Shown: one piece after another, positions 39,801 through 58,985 of the stretch
Layout: each line of letters opens with the position of its first letter
Numbering within the stretch: position 1 is the stretch's first letter
From: Sipunculus nudus
Lineage: Eukaryota > Annelida > Sipuncula > Golfingiida > Sipunculidae
Direction of reading: 5' to 3'
DNA length: 64,000 bases
NCBI GenBank assembly: GCA_026874595.1
Contig: CM049316.1
Coordinates: forward strand, 2,866,339-2,930,338
Position numbers and translations under genes: made by a program
The notes under the pieces: model-generated
Seen by the model: the letters and a program-made list of their open reading frames with translations, nothing else
Told to the model about the DNA's origin: nothing
The model's database searches: none

Positions 39801-40263
39801 GTGGTCGATGTCACTGTAGATACAGAAATGCAGTAGCCTTGACCACAAATTATACTTTTCCTGCACACAAAAATGTTGGTAGTGACTAACCCTGCTTGCT
39901 CGGGTCCGTAATATGGACAAAGAGTTTTCCCTTTTTGCTATATTTCAAATTATAAATATATAAAGAAACACTATATTATCTTAAATGTTTAATTCCTCTA
40001 GGGGCATCTGGCCGCCCGCGATCTACACGAAATCCGGAGTGCTGGTTCGCTGGACCGGAAGACAGCGGACGACGGTTTCACGCAGTGTCTATTGTCCCGG
40101 AACATATCTATCATCAGGCATTCACATAATCATGCAGATGGAGAGGTTTCATTTCTGTTCTTCTGATACAAAGGAGACCTTTAAACAAACTGCAAATCAC
40201 TTGGTTTGAGTCATTTCAGTACTCTTTATGTCAATATATATCTCGTCCATTCTAGTATAACCG
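36801..40263. other. Intergenic region, no gene recognised
   Basis: Contains a poly-C run (37,229-37,248), a left half-copy of the 146-bp MITE (37,935-38,035) and AT-rich unique sequence. Short ORFs, such as 38,561-38,761 and 39,985-40,209 on the plus strand, have no recognised similarity or splice context. Confidence 0.4.
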
Positions 40264-40614
40264 TCCCATTGGGCACTCACCATTTTTTTCAATATTAAAA
40301 ACAAATTGAAATGAGGTTGAGATATTTTCAACTCATTTTCAACATTAAATAAATGATGATATAACATTGATGGTTCAATGTTGATGATAAACTAGATTTC
40401 AACATTGGATCAATTTGATTTTCCACTAGCAATTCAATCCTAATTTTTCAACAAGCTGTCAAAATTGAATCAATCTGGATTTGACAATAATAATAAAGTT
40501 AATGATTCAAGGTTGAAACAATTTTCAAATACAACGCTTTTCCAATATCGTGTCAATATAGATGATCAATATTGATTTAGTATTTAATCAATGTTGATTT
40601 GCCCACTAGGGTGA
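40264..40614 (+). mobile_element. Candidate MITE with CCCAnTGGGCA ends
   Basis: Left CCCATTGGGCACTCACC and right TGCCCACTAGGGTGAG are imperfect inverted repeats. The interior is built of many short TTGAAT/ATTCAA/CAATATTGAT palindromic words. No coding capacity. This is a family-like appearance only; the ends are not exact. Confidence 0.4.
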
Positions 40615-41057
40615 GCGGAATAACTATGTCACGTTTGGTAAATATATTGGTATATCAAGATGCCTTGATGTATAATTCAAGGTAATACTGCATTTGCTTT
40701 TACTTATCAAAGGGCCTGATTTCATGGGAACTACGTGTCCAGTTTTCAAGGATTTAAACGGATAAGTTTCAATTTTTCCAGATAGAACACCCCCCCCCCC
40801 CCCCAAGTTTTTGGACCATAATATCATTTTGCTGGAGTAACCACTGTTTACAACCATGGCGGATCACATGCACCCGGACTTCACCTGTCCCCCCGGTATC
40901 GCGCCAATTTATCAAACACGTGCTTAAACTGGGTGGCATGCACGTGCTATTGATTGTTTACATTTACACCTCCCTGTCAGTTTTATCACACCGTAGTGTT
41001 GTTCCCCGTGATTGACAACATTTAAAAAACAAACTGACGATTATATTCTTTATAACC

Positions 41058-41221
41058 GTTATATTTGAAATGAATATATGTCAATGCATGTTCTGTATTT
41101 GCTCCATTGCCCTAATTGTTGTAATTATCAATTGCCAGGCGATAAGGCTTGCGTTCGGCTTGAAAGTGTGCAGTGCGCACGAATGTCCGCAAGAGATCTA
41201 TCCTTGAACTTCACAGACAGA
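41058..41221 (+). repeat. Left copy of a diverged direct repeat flanking the 87-bp array
   Basis: GTTATATTTG-AATGAATAT, TGTATTTGCTCCATT-C, TTGTAATTA, CAGGCGA-TA-GGCTTG/GCTCGA-TTCGGC recur in order at 43,370-43,470. The right copy carries a single diverged trace of the 87-bp motif near 43,515-43,560. The array therefore grew inside one copy of an older duplication. Confidence 0.5.
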
Positions 41222-42965
41222 TCTCGTGCGTGTAGAATGGGTATTGTGTAATCTGGTTATTCACATCGCATGCATGTGACACATTCAGCCTTTAGTGCAG
41301 GATTAAGGTCTCGTGCGTGTAGAACGGGTATTGTGTAATCTGGTTATTCACATCGCATGCATGTGACACATTCAGCCTTTAGTGCAGGATTAAGGTCTCG
41401 TGCGTGAAGAATGGGTATTGTGTAATCTGGTTATTCACATCGCATGCATGTGACACATTCAGCCTTTAGTGCAGGATTAAGGTCTCGTGCGTGTAGAACG
41501 GGTATTGTGTAATCTGGTTATTCACATTGCATGCATGTGACACATTCAGCCTTTAGTGCAGGATTAAGGTCTCGTGCGTGTAGAACGGGTATTGTGTAAT
41601 CTGGTTATTCACATCGCATGCATGTGACACATTCAGCCTTTAGTGCAGGATTAAGGTCTCGTGCGTGTAGAACGGGTATTGTGTAATCTGGTTATTCACA
41701 TCGCATGCATGTGACACATTCAGCCTTTAGTGCAGGATTAAGGTCTCGTGCGTGTAGAACGGGTATTGTGTAATCTGGTTATTCACATCGCATGCATGTG
41801 ACACATTCAGCCTTTAGTGCAGGATTAAGGTCTCGTGCGTGTAGAACGGGTATTGTGTAATCTGGTTATTCACATCGCATGCATGTGACACATTCAGCCT
41901 TTAGTGCAGGATTAAGGTCTCGTGCGTGTAGAATGGGTATTGTGTAATCTGGTTATTCACATCGCATGCATGTGACACATTCAGCCTTTAGTGCAGGATT
42001 AAGGTCTCGTGCGTGTAGAATGGGTATTGTGTTATCTGGTTATTCACATCGCATGCATGTGACACATTCAGCCTTTAGTGCAGGATTAAGGTCTCGTGCG
42101 TGTAGAATGGGTATTGTGTTATCTGGTTATTCACATCGCATGCATGTGACACATTCAGCCTTTAGTGCAGGATTAAGGTCTCGTGCGTGTAGAACGGGTA
42201 TTGTGTAATCTGGTTATTCACATCGCATGCATGTGACACATTCAGCCTTTAGTGCAGGATTAAGGTCTCGTGCGTGTAGAACGGGTATTGTGTTATCTGG
42301 TTATTCACATCGCATGCATGTGACACATTCAGCCTTTAGTGCAGGATTAAGGTCTCGTGCGTGTAGAACGGGTATTGTGTTATCTGGTTATTCACATCGC
42401 ATGCATGTGACACATTCAGCCTTTAGTGCAGGATTAAGGTCTCGTGCGTGTAGAACGGGTATTGTGTAATCTGGTTATTCACATCGCATGCATGTGACAC
42501 ATTCAGCCTTTAGTGCAGGATTAAGGTCTCGTGCGTGTAGAACGGGTATTGCGTAATCTGGTTATTCACATCGCATGCATGTGACACATTCAGCCTTTAG
42601 TGCAGGATTAAGGTCTCGTGCGTGTAGAACGGGTATTGTGTAATCTGGTTATTCACATCGCATGCATGTGACACATTCAGCCTTTAGTGCAGGATTAAGG
42701 TCTCGTGCGTGTAGAACGGGTATTGTGTTATCTGGTTATTCACATCGCATGCATGTGACACATTCAGCCTTTAGTGCAGGATTAAGGTCTCGTGCGTGTA
42801 GAATGGGTATTGTGTTATCTGGTTATTCACATCGCATGCATGTGACACATTCAGCCTTTAGTGCAGGATTAAGGTCTCGTGCGTGTAGAACGGGTATTGT
42901 GTTATCTGGTTATTCACATCGCATGCATGTGACACATTCAGCCTTTAGTGCAGGATTAAGGTCTA
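41222..42965 (+). repeat. 87-bp tandem array, 20 copies
   Basis: The unit starts TCTCGTGCGTGTAGAACGGG, contains GCATGCATGTGACACATTC and ends GCAGGATTAAGG. 20 near-identical copies. 87 bp is 29 codons, so one plus-strand frame (MHVTHSAFSAGLRS...) stays in register. In that frame each unit has either TAA or TTA at one position, so copies with TTA string into ORFs (41,966-42,208; 42,227-42,469; 42,662-43,021). Other polymorphic sites are AAC/AAT GGG and one CGCATG/TGCATG. Confidence 0.97.
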
Positions 42966-43369
42966 TGGAGCATATGAACAGCCACTGCTGTCGGTGGCGG
43001 ATTTTAACATGTTTGGCCTGACATTTGACCCAGTCACCGACCCACTTGCATGTTCAGTAAATGTGAAAAACATTTGACTCTCGATACCTCGGCACTCATT
43101 TTTTGTCAGCAAGCAAAAATGCTTAATCCCTCAATTCATCCAAGTAACCCTTTTGTTAAATGACCACAACAAGTTCGCTGCACTATCATGAACCTTGCAT
43201 TTACATCTTCAACAATTCTGGAAACAGTTGTATCACGTAAACTATCGAAGGAAGCACGTGCTTAAGTTTCTGTTTATATTTACAATACCGCGTCACGGAT
43301 ATCACACCAAAAAAAGATCTACAGGTTTATCAATATATAAAATATGTTTCACGGAAATATACCTTTTGT

Positions 43370-43560
43370 TGGTTATATTTGGCATGAATATTGTCGATGC
43401 CTTCTCTGTATTTACTCCATTTGCTTAATTTTTGTAATTAACACTTCTCAGGCGAATAGCTCGATTTCGGCATTAAATCTTCCTGTGTGAATGAATTTGG
43501 ACAGGAGGTTTAACTTGACATTCATAGAGAGACCGTCTGTGTGGGAAATGTAACACAAAG
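43370..43560 (+). repeat. Right copy of the diverged direct repeat
   Basis: Partner of 41,058-41,221; it ends with one degenerate relative of the 87-bp unit (CATTCATAGAGAGACCGTCT and following). Confidence 0.45.
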
Positions 43561-43638
43561 TGAACATGGACATTACCCGGCCGATAGGGCTCCGCGACGC
43601 AGGCCTTCCATCAAGATTTCATCTATTGAACTCTGTTT

Positions 43639-43943
43639 TCTTACTTTTAGTGGTTTTCCACTTTAAATACATCATTTATAGTCCCTAAAAACACATTTTT
43701 CCTTACTTTTAGTTGTTTCCCGCCTTAAATACACCATTTAGTCTCTACAAAACACATTATTCCTTACTTTTAGTGGTTTCAACTCTTAGATACATCATTA
43801 AGTCCCTATAAAACACATTACTTACATCGAGTGATTTCCCACCTTAACACACCATTTAGTCGTTGCAAAACACATTATTCCTTGCTTTGAGTGGTTTCCC
43901 ACCTTAAATACATCATTTAGTCTTTAGAAAACACATTATTTAG
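43639..43943 (+). repeat. About 61-bp tandem array, 5 copies
   Basis: CTTACTTTTAGTGGTTTCC, TTAAATACATCATTTAGTC and AAAACACATTATTC recur five times with about 15-20% divergence. Confidence 0.85.
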
Positions 43944-44199
43944 AATTTTAGAAAATGTAGGGGTCCTTTGATAAAACCTATAGAAATATCCCAATTTCCG
44001 GAAAAGGGGGGTCAAGGCAGTAAAAATTGGTCTGATACCCATAAAAAAATGTCCCATGGGTCATGACCCTCAGCTGAATTTGACATGTATACAGGTGACC
44101 CATTTATTATTTATGTTATGATCTGGTAAAAAATATATGTTGAGAAACCTTGAAGAATGGGTAGAATGACTTTCGGAGTGCTCAACATCATGTTTTCTG

Positions 44200-45317
44200 C
44201 CCATAGTCCTTAGGAAATAGGTAACCGCAAGAAAATTTTACTAGGAACTTCCCAGATGCTAAGTAAGAAGTCTCCACGTCTCCACAAAAGAACTGCTTTT
44301 ACGTGTGTTCATCTTACTTATAGGGTACTCTAATCATGTTGTTTCACAAAGCTCACAGAATATGTCATAGTGACCTTATTTTGGATGCCAAAGGAGTCAT
44401 TACAATGACCACCCTTTATATACAGAAAGACTTTTCTACAGCCAACAGTTAAGATTTGTGACCTGTCTGACTTTCTGGGTCCTCAAAATTAGGTTTCCTG
44501 CTCATAGCTCAGAGAATATTGGTCACAGTGATCTAATTTCAGGATTCAAAGGAGACTTGCTAAGAACCTCCCTGGATGTCATATTAGAATGTTCTAGATC
44601 CAACAGTAAAGTTTGGTTCCATGCCTGACTGTCTAAGTACTCATATTTTTGGCCAGTTGCTTGCAGAATATAGGTCACCATGACCTAATTTCAGGTTTCA
44701 AAGAAGATTTAGCCAGAACTTCCCTGGATTTGTTACAAGTGTCTAGGCCTAATAGTTATAATTTGTGTCCTGTCTTGACTGCCTGTTTGTTCAAAATAAT
44801 GATTCTGGTCAGTCGCTCTAAGAATATAGGTCATCATGACCTCATTTCAAGTTTCTACGAGAAATTGCCCGAGACTTCTAGGGCTTATGGATTCAGCTTG
44901 TGCACATCTGACTTCCAGGGTACTCAAATAATTTTTATTTTCCCTATAGCTCACAGAATAAAGGTCACAGTGACCTAATTTCATATTTCCATTCACTCAG
45001 GTCTCCCTGAATGTCACATCAGAAGATAGTAGATGCCCCGTTTGACTCTCTGGGTGCTCAAAATAAGGTTTTCGGCCAGCAACTCGAAGAATGTAGGTCA
45101 CCATGATCTTATTTCAGGGTTTCTAAACTGATTTGCCAAGGACCCCCCCTGGATGTACAGGTAGAAGTTTTTAGGCCTAACGGATACAATATGTGTTCCT
45201 TCCAACTGTCAGGGTGCTCATAGTCATGTTTTTGGCCAGTTACTCGCAGAATGTAGGTCATCGTGGCCCAGGAGTGATCGCTGAAGCTCAGATGACTTTC
45301 ATCCAGCTCAGCTAAAA
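44200..45317 (+). repeat. 130-155-bp tandem units of family B with ERE-like palindromes
   Basis: About seven diverged units of the pattern [GC]AGAATATAGGTCA-nnn-TGACCT, AATTTCAGGTTTC, AAGAAGAT, CTTCCCTGGATGTCA, TCTAG-CC-AACAGT. The array ends in the family B hairpin-like 3' end (45,285-45,317). Three units hold a perfect AGGTCAnnnTGACCT: 44,672-44,686, 44,828-44,842, 44,962-44,976. 45,095-45,109 has one mismatch. Confidence 0.75.
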
Positions 45318-45318
45318 A

Positions 45319-45367
45319 GGCCCCCCCCCCCCACCCCCACCCCCCCACCCACACACACACACACACA
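45319..45367 (+). repeat. C-rich and (CA)n simple repeat
   Basis: C-runs broken by A residues, then ACACACACAC, directly after the family B 3' end. Confidence 0.85.
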
Positions 45368-47581
45368 CTTGATCCGCTTCTGCTACTAACAAGGTATGCA
45401 TATTCCCGAAGAACAGCTTCCTTGCCTTAAATCAATTAACTTTCATCTTTCAAATCACAATACATGTAGCTAGTCAAAGATCTTCGAAAATCCGAAAGCC
45501 CGGCGTCCGCAATAAATGTAAAAATATTTGTACATATATTATTAAGACAGTATCATACTGAAAATAGATATTTTATCTGAACTTTGAGAATACAAAAATG
45601 AGCCAACATTCATCATCTCATTTAATATATCCCCAAATACAGATAAAATGCCCAGGTCACGGGGATTATCAGCTAGTTAGTGATAAAGTCGCTAACCATT
45701 CTTTAACATAATGCAATTCGACAAGCAAATGTTGAATACTGTAAAAAATACATTGTCTAACTTCATTTAACATTAGGACTATACTATCAGTAATCTTTGG
45801 TTCCAAAGTTGGATGTGCAATGGTCTAAAAAATGTTGGCTCTGTGCAGTCTCCCTGGCGGCTGATATGGAAAAAAACTGCTTTAGCAAGTGAATGGAGAT
45901 TTGGAAGGAAGGCGCCGCATACTTTCCAGCATTATAAATCAGATGCTAGTTCGAGTTTGAGCCTCAGTGTAACCTGGACCATTGTTTGGCCCATTTTGCT
46001 TAATATTCACTCAAAATAACGTTTCTCAGGGGTGGCTTGATTGGTTGACCGAAATGTGGCGTATCGACCGATAATAGGATTTGGTCGCTGTATCGCAACG
46101 CTTAGGACATGTACTGCCACCTCGCGGCAAATTTGATAACTAATTTACGGCTCTCATACCGAGTTCTTCGAGCCGGCACGGAGTCAGTCTTTCGGCGCAT
46201 GGAATAACGTTTTATTTACGTAATTAGTAGAAACATAAATAATATAGTCCTGGCAGGGCTACTGATCAGCGAATGATAACTGATCATGCAAGTTGAAACG
46301 ACGAGCGCACAATGAAGCACACAGGCAGGCACAGAGAACAAAACCAGAAAACAGCATAAAAATCAGCTCTCTTAGTCTAAATTACATTTACAGAAACGTG
46401 ACAAACAAGGCAGGGTGTATCTCACAGTGATATCCTGAACATAAAAAATCTTTAAACAGCTATAGATACGACAGGAAGACCGAAGAGAATACATTTTATG
46501 TATGAAATACAGAAGAATCATATTATTTTCAAAAGAAAATAATTGGATATTTTATTTGATATGCAGTGATCACGCGATTTGTAGTGATCAATTGAAAAAT
46601 ATCCGATAAGCGCCTTTCCAACAAAAGTCCCTATAACCATGTGAATGAGGGAGCTATAAAACTTGTACTTTCTGTAAAAAAAAAAAAGTCTTACCGAGAA
46701 AGAGGTTCCCTTCACCAAACGGATGGGAGCTCTCCTACTGAACATAGATTCTCGCCGCTTTTTAGGAATCTATTGTACAAGGAGGAAATTCAACTGTAAC
46801 CACACCCCTCCCCTAGTAGAGAATGTGAAACCATATAATAACCGAGCCACCTCTGGTAGCGATTGACAATTATAAGTGCACAATCTCCAATCTTTATTAA
46901 AACACGAAGATAATATAATATTTAAATAAATTATTATCATAACTTATATAAGAAACTATTGCGTCAAGTTAATATAGGCCCCGAAACGTAGACGATTTTA
47001 CTTTTTCTTTTTAGAAATATATGGAAAGCAACAACCCAAACAGGAACTTCTCCGTTAAAGATAATATTTGCTTTTATCACATAAGACTGAGTAAAATACA
47101 AGCGGTCTTGTTAATAAAACGGGCCCGAACAATCTGTGTCAGTCAGTGCAAGCAGGTGGCGCCTGGTGCTAGTGAGGCGAAAATGTCAATTGTAAGAACC
47201 ACATCCTCAGTTACCTTTAGCACAGGAAATTTTCTTAAAACCTATCACATGTTTTCTTATTATTTTATTGGAGCAAATATCTAAAAAAAACGCCAGCTCA
47301 GTCACAGACAACGTTTCAAGGTGGAACGGTTTATTAATATAGGATGTATCAGGTCGTTATATATCACATGAGTGAACTCGTGTAGTTGTCATTATTAAAA
47401 CACTCCTTTCAATTTCGGATTATGCTGTTTTATTACCTGTTTATTGCCACCGAGAATGCAATTAAATCTGTCTAGGTCTACCATTAAATAAATTAGAAAC
47501 CTCAAATCTTGATATACATAGAATAATGTCAAACAGTATTTTAGGTTTAAAGGGCAAATCTGACTGAACAGACAAACTTCT
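45368..47581. other. Intergenic region, no gene recognised
   Basis: Unique AT-rich sequence with short ORFs only, for example minus 46,518-46,745. No splice-linked homology was seen on either strand. Confidence 0.4.
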
Positions 47582-47727
47582 GGGGTCTGCTGCAATAAAA
47601 CAATTTAATTTCACACTTAGCTACCATTGTCACAATTACGATGTCATAACAGCTATCAGGTGATTCAATCATACCTCTCGACTAAAGCCAAAATAATGAC
47701 TTCATTCACTTTATTGCAACAGACCCC
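47582..47727 (+). mobile_element. Short MITE, 146 bp
   Basis: 18-bp terminal inverted repeats GGGGTCTGCTGCAATAAA and TTTATTGCAACAGACCCC with one mismatch. A related left end plus interior (GGGGTCTGTTGCAATAAG, then a TATGACGTCA-like segment) lies at 37,935-38,035 without its right end. The target duplication is not clear. Confidence 0.6.
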
Positions 47728-50700
47728 TGAACTTAATTTTCAGATTTCATCCAAAAATATGTTCAGAACACGAAGGTCTTGACTACCTCAAAGAAACAGA
47801 ACGTTTACAAAGACCAACCAGTCTGAACGCTCTTTACCCACTAACCTGATCTACTTTCATCCCAACATTTTGCGACACGGCTAAAACTTGCCTTACTGAA
47901 AGGGTGAAAAGAAATCAGCTTTATACAAGCACAAGCAACTATGTTACAGCTAGGTTCCATTTCTGCAGTATGTACATTATAAAACCCACAAGCCACTTAC
48001 AAAAAGCAGAGCAATACACAAGGAAAATAATGCTCTGTTAATTAAAACTTAACAGTGAGCAAGCGGTTCACCCGAGAAAATTCTGACCAGAACAAAATAA
48101 TTGGTAACTGTGTAGAAATAAGATATGCAGGAAAGATGGAGCCTAAAATTAAACATGCATGTCCCGTGTGACACTCTCTGTTGTGAAATCAACACTGATT
48201 GTTCAACAAGTCATATGACAGAATCAGTGATGAAACAAGTATGAGCTGCCATCTTCCCAGAAACCTCCTAACAACACCTTCATCCAAATAATGTTACAGT
48301 TTCTCGCACACCATACAGACATGCATTTTACAGTAATTTATTCATATAAAGATTTCGGACAGCTGACTACCTTAGAAACAAAAGTTTGAATCTGAGCGAT
48401 CAATGCTTCCAAGTGTTCAATTTATGTCTCCAAGCCATAAAAAGTGCTCTTTCAAAACCATACAATTTTTTTAAAGTAATCAAGTGCATATGGAGAAATA
48501 ATATCACATACTATCATCAGCAAAGGTTAATACATCGTGTCAAACATGTCTCATTTTGGGTGTGTCAGTGTTAACAGTGGCGATACAGATCTACACCATA
48601 TGCATAGTTTGAAACAAAACAACTCTGCGGCCTGAGGTAAAATAACTGTGCCCTTTTAAAAATAACACACACACACGCACAGACAGCTAGTGAGTGGGCA
48701 ATAGTTTAAAAATCCTTACAGCAGTGTATTCCACATCCATAATAAAGCCAGATACACTATAACATTGAAGTCTGCTCAGATAAATGGGATTACATTTTTA
48801 AAGCCAGCAAAGAAAAAAAATTCTCTTTTCATTTGTATTCATCTTTATTTCATATTACTCCTTAGTAGAGATTTATTTTCATGCACCTGGAACAGTATGA
48901 CAGGTACACTGAGTACACCATTGCCTGCATAAAATCCTATATATATTATATATATAATATAAATCCTATTAGAATTGATGGGTGTCCAGCTCTTTACTGG
49001 GAAGGTATCAAATGAACCAATAACAGCCAATTCCCACACATACATTTAAAGCTCTGAACAATTACAACAAATGAAACTATAACAGACATGCAAGATCAAT
49101 TTCAGAATGCTTTGTTGAAGCAATTGTGCAAAGTTAATCCATGTTTTCCTCACATCACCCATTTCTAGAGGACCACAGAGCCATTTCCAGTAGCATTCTG
49201 TTAAGAGCAATAATTTCAGTTCTTATCAACAACTTACAGCATCAGAGTTCTTAGTGTATTAAAATGACTTCTGTTACATGAACACTTTCACCTAATAAAA
49301 GAATCTGCACTCTACGAGGTGGCAACATAGATATCACACTGCACCCAGCAGATATGCATTCTACAACATCAACATCAAGTGTTACTTCATAAATAATGTG
49401 AATATTTATGGAGAAGTCCATTATTTCCATGGGCAAGTCCATTACTTAAAATGTCACCATTAAAGCTTGATTTAACAAGAGTTAAAATGTTGGTAATATT
49501 GGCATGAATAGCACAAGTCCCCACCACTTAACCTTGTTCTGGCTGTTCTAGGAGAGGACAACATATAGATAGACAACAAGCCTACAATTTACAAACAGCC
49601 CGATTCCTTTTGTCATGGATTCACCATAAATTGTATATTTGTATAGATGCCACAGTCACAAAACAATGTCACAGCGATCACAAGAATGGATCACTCAGGG
49701 ATACAAGGGGCAGTGATGTTAACATGCCAGAACCCTTTACATTACATGCTACTTGGGACTTTTTATCCTTGTCTCGTTGGTTTTTTTAATTTGGGTTGAT
49801 GAGCAAGATGCAGCCAGCCAAATAATGCCCCGACTCAACCACCAACAAAACAGTAAGATGGTCCTTGTCATAAAGCTTTATTATTTGTAAGCAAAATATA
49901 CTTTAAATAAAATCTATCATAAATAAATGTTGTTAACATTCATCGAGTCAAACAGTCTGTGTTGAAAGAAGTTTTACAACTCCTGATCACTGCAAGCAAA
50001 AGCCAGGAATCTGCTTTCTGCCAAACTACAGGGCATGCAGCAGTGATATATTACAGGGTGTGATACTCATGTGTCTTTAAAATAATTACAAGGATCAACA
50101 AAGGTGATTGCATATATACTGGGCAAGTTTCAATTATGTGATTTGCTCATTATTTTAGCAGAAGTAGATCTGACCTTAAATACCATAGTAACCATTATGA
50201 CATCACAAAAATCACTATGGCATTTAATTCTACTCCTTTGGCTTGAGCATCCCATAATATAAATAAAAACAGAACCCATGTGTTTGAAGTGACATTTCTG
50301 GAGGTGAATTACAACATGGGTCTAGCTTACTGTGAGCAGAACTCTAGGGATACAGCAACAAATCAGGTTAAACCTACCAATCACGCAGCTAGTCATGATT
50401 TTAAAACACTGTGTACAACAACTCTCTGAACGAGGCACTGCAGTAGAGCATTCATACACACATTATACGCAAGTAGAATAACAAACAACTGGCTGTACGA
50501 CACAGATAAAGACATGTCATTATAAAGCCCTCATTAAACCTCTTCTCTCTTTTTTTTATTAATTTCCAGATTTTCGTTTCTTGTGAGGGATACAATCACT
50601 GTAGGGTCAAGGTTAGACCTACTGATACTTAGTTACACGTCCAGTCCCACGCTTGAGTGTCGATGACGCCAAGGGTGAGGATTTCTCCAACGTTCCTGAC

Positions 50701-50792
50701 AGTGGCTGCAGATACAGGGTGGTCTATTTTCACAGATTTTTTTAGCTATGTACAAAACTTGTTAATCCTAGAATGCGCTTGGGGGGTCAGTC
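47728..50792 (-). other. Downstream of VAP: probable 3' UTR and flank
   Basis: No coding signal. The part next to the VAP stop is likely 3' UTR, ending at one of the two candidate poly(A) signals (49,877 or 47,330). Confidence 0.35.
49877..49882 (-). promoter_or_regulatory. Candidate VAP poly(A) signal
   Basis: AATAAA on the minus strand about 910 nt downstream of the VAP stop codon. Another AATAAA lies at 47330-47335 (minus), about 3.46 kb downstream. Either could end the 3' UTR; nothing else between 47.3 and 50.8 kb looks coding. Confidence 0.3.
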
Positions 50793-56619
<5,827 letters not shown>

Positions 56620-58985
56620 CTGCAAAACAGAAACATATATCTTGATAAAAGGACATGATCAGGATCAATATTATGCCTATTCTTTCACACTATCAGTTCA
56701 GTTTTGCTTTATACAAAGGTTTCCCAGCAGAACCATTCCAACACACAGTCTCATTTCCTCACATACGACTGTTTAACACCTTGTTACGACCGTGCATGTT
56801 TGTAAACACAGTCCATGTGTGTCTGTTAACCATAACAAGGCCGTGTGACCGGAGGTCCGATAAATAGGGGCAACACTCAAGTGTTTCAGCCTGCGGAAAC
56901 ATGTATTATATGTTTTTGGGCAAGTCAGTCAGGGCTTCTGATGATTGACATGTGTTGAGGCTTCGCGCTGCACACGGCCCCACGCACTGTGTTTATTTTG
57001 ATACCTGCCATGGCGCACAGTCCACTTTTCAACACTCGTTTACACGAGTAAGCAAACGATTTCAAGGCAATGTTTTGGCAGAAACAGATTTATTTTAAAG
57101 GGAAGAAACTATTTTATCATGTTAACTCAACATGCCTTATAGGTGATTGGGCCCCTTTAACATTACAAATTATTATTTCTATTTATTTCATATCCTTTAA
57201 AACTGTCTGCACAAGGTTATAAGAATCAACCTAAGCTAATGTTGGTGAGCAAATTGATCACTTGATTAAATAATATGTGGGGACCCTTGTGGTTCCCTGT
57301 AATGCTGCAGTTTGCTTGCAGTCTAGGTGTCAGTGTCACCCAATGCAAGAGATTCTCATGTAGATCAACGTAATTTATAACAGTCCCCAGCATTCTTCAG
57401 TGCTTTGGCCACCAATGTCCACTGTTATGCTAAAGCAAGCCTTGTATTAGAGATGATGACTTCAAATCTAATACTTTGTCATACTTTATTTTATGACTGG
57501 GTAAAAGCCACAGTCAGATTCAAACCCACACCTCCTGGTGCATGGGCTCTGTATAGTGCTTACCACCAACATTGGTTTCATGTATCATTCATCATCATTA
57601 GCATTACTATGAATAAAAATTAATTTTCAACTCTGTAAAGGATTTGCCCATGATTTAGCGTCCATTACCATCAAGGCATGTTGTAAATACAACTGATCAT
57701 TATCAACCAATTATAAAGGTCAATCACAGAAAACTCAAGCATCAGGCCAGTGATCCCCTTGTAATTTCAACCTCTGGTAACTATCCATTCTTGTGATTAC
57801 ATTTTCATTAACATTCTCAAGTTTTTTTCATGCAATTTATAATTACCATCCAATCATAAAAGTTTGTGACTGAAAAGAGGCCAGTGATTTAGTTCTAACT
57901 TCCACCCCTATTATGAATAATATTACAGTTGCATTACTAGTGTTGGTACATGATAATGATAATAATCTTCCATTCACAAAAGTTTTGAACTCGGCACATC
58001 AATACAAGTCATAATGATCTAAAATGATCATTCTGACATACAAATGTGAGCTTATAAACATCAGTGTCTCATACAGGCCACTCAGCTCCCCATGTAATCA
58101 AGCCCCGAATACAGCAGCCATATCACACTGGCTTCAACTATCATGACAGATACATCACAAGAACTAATCAAGCTGTCACAAGGCACTGTGTATTCTAGTC
58201 ACAGCAGTCCGACCCAGCCTCCCAGGACATTGGATACACAGCTCTATATATTTAATGTGAATCTCCTTCTATATAATCTGTCTGGTGGTAAACAATATTT
58301 TTATATTCATCATGGCTTCTGTCATCACTCAGATCAGGTTATTCCATACACTGCTCTTAATGTCTTGTTAATAAGTTTACAGCAAATCTCATCCATTAGC
58401 CAATGCCCATTACTGTCCAGTAAATGGTCACATTCTGTATTTATAAAAAATGGTTACCATAGTGACTCACATCACTCTACCTGGGCCACATGAGATGTTA
58501 CAAGATATTTAATGATTTCTGAGTTTTTTTATTTGTTAACTATGTTCCCTTACTAAATGTTAAATCATAAATTAAGTTGAAATGGGTTATCAGACTGAGG
58601 ACCAGAAAGGAATCAGTATCATCATCCAGGGACATGAAGCTTGTGTTCTGACTACATTAATATCACTCAGTGTGGGGCCCACACTGGTCTATATTTAATG
58701 GATAGGTCCACAGTCTGCTGGTTGAACAGTTTGCCAAATGAATGAGGAATAAGGTCACATTATAATAAGAATGATGTGTAGTTAGTAACCCTGGAGGATT
58801 TCAGGTTTTATATGCATTGGGCTAGGAAAAATCCAGTAGTCATAAGACAATGAGCAAATCTATCAGCTTCTACAAACTGAGATTACAGCATTTTGCTTTA
58901 CACTCACTGGCAGGAGTATGAGCAGGGGACTTTCAGCTAAAAACTGCAAAGCTTTATGTAAGTTTCTAGGTCATGTCCTGGTCTT
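56620..58985. other. VAP first intron (part), no gene recognised
   Basis: Unique sequence with short ORFs only. No exon matching the VAP N-terminus (E-L-K-F-R then split Gly) was found on the minus strand. Confidence 0.4.

Noticed and set aside
41966-43021. Plus-strand ORFs of 80-119 codons
   Set aside because: Produced by 87-bp repeat units in which one TAA is TTA.
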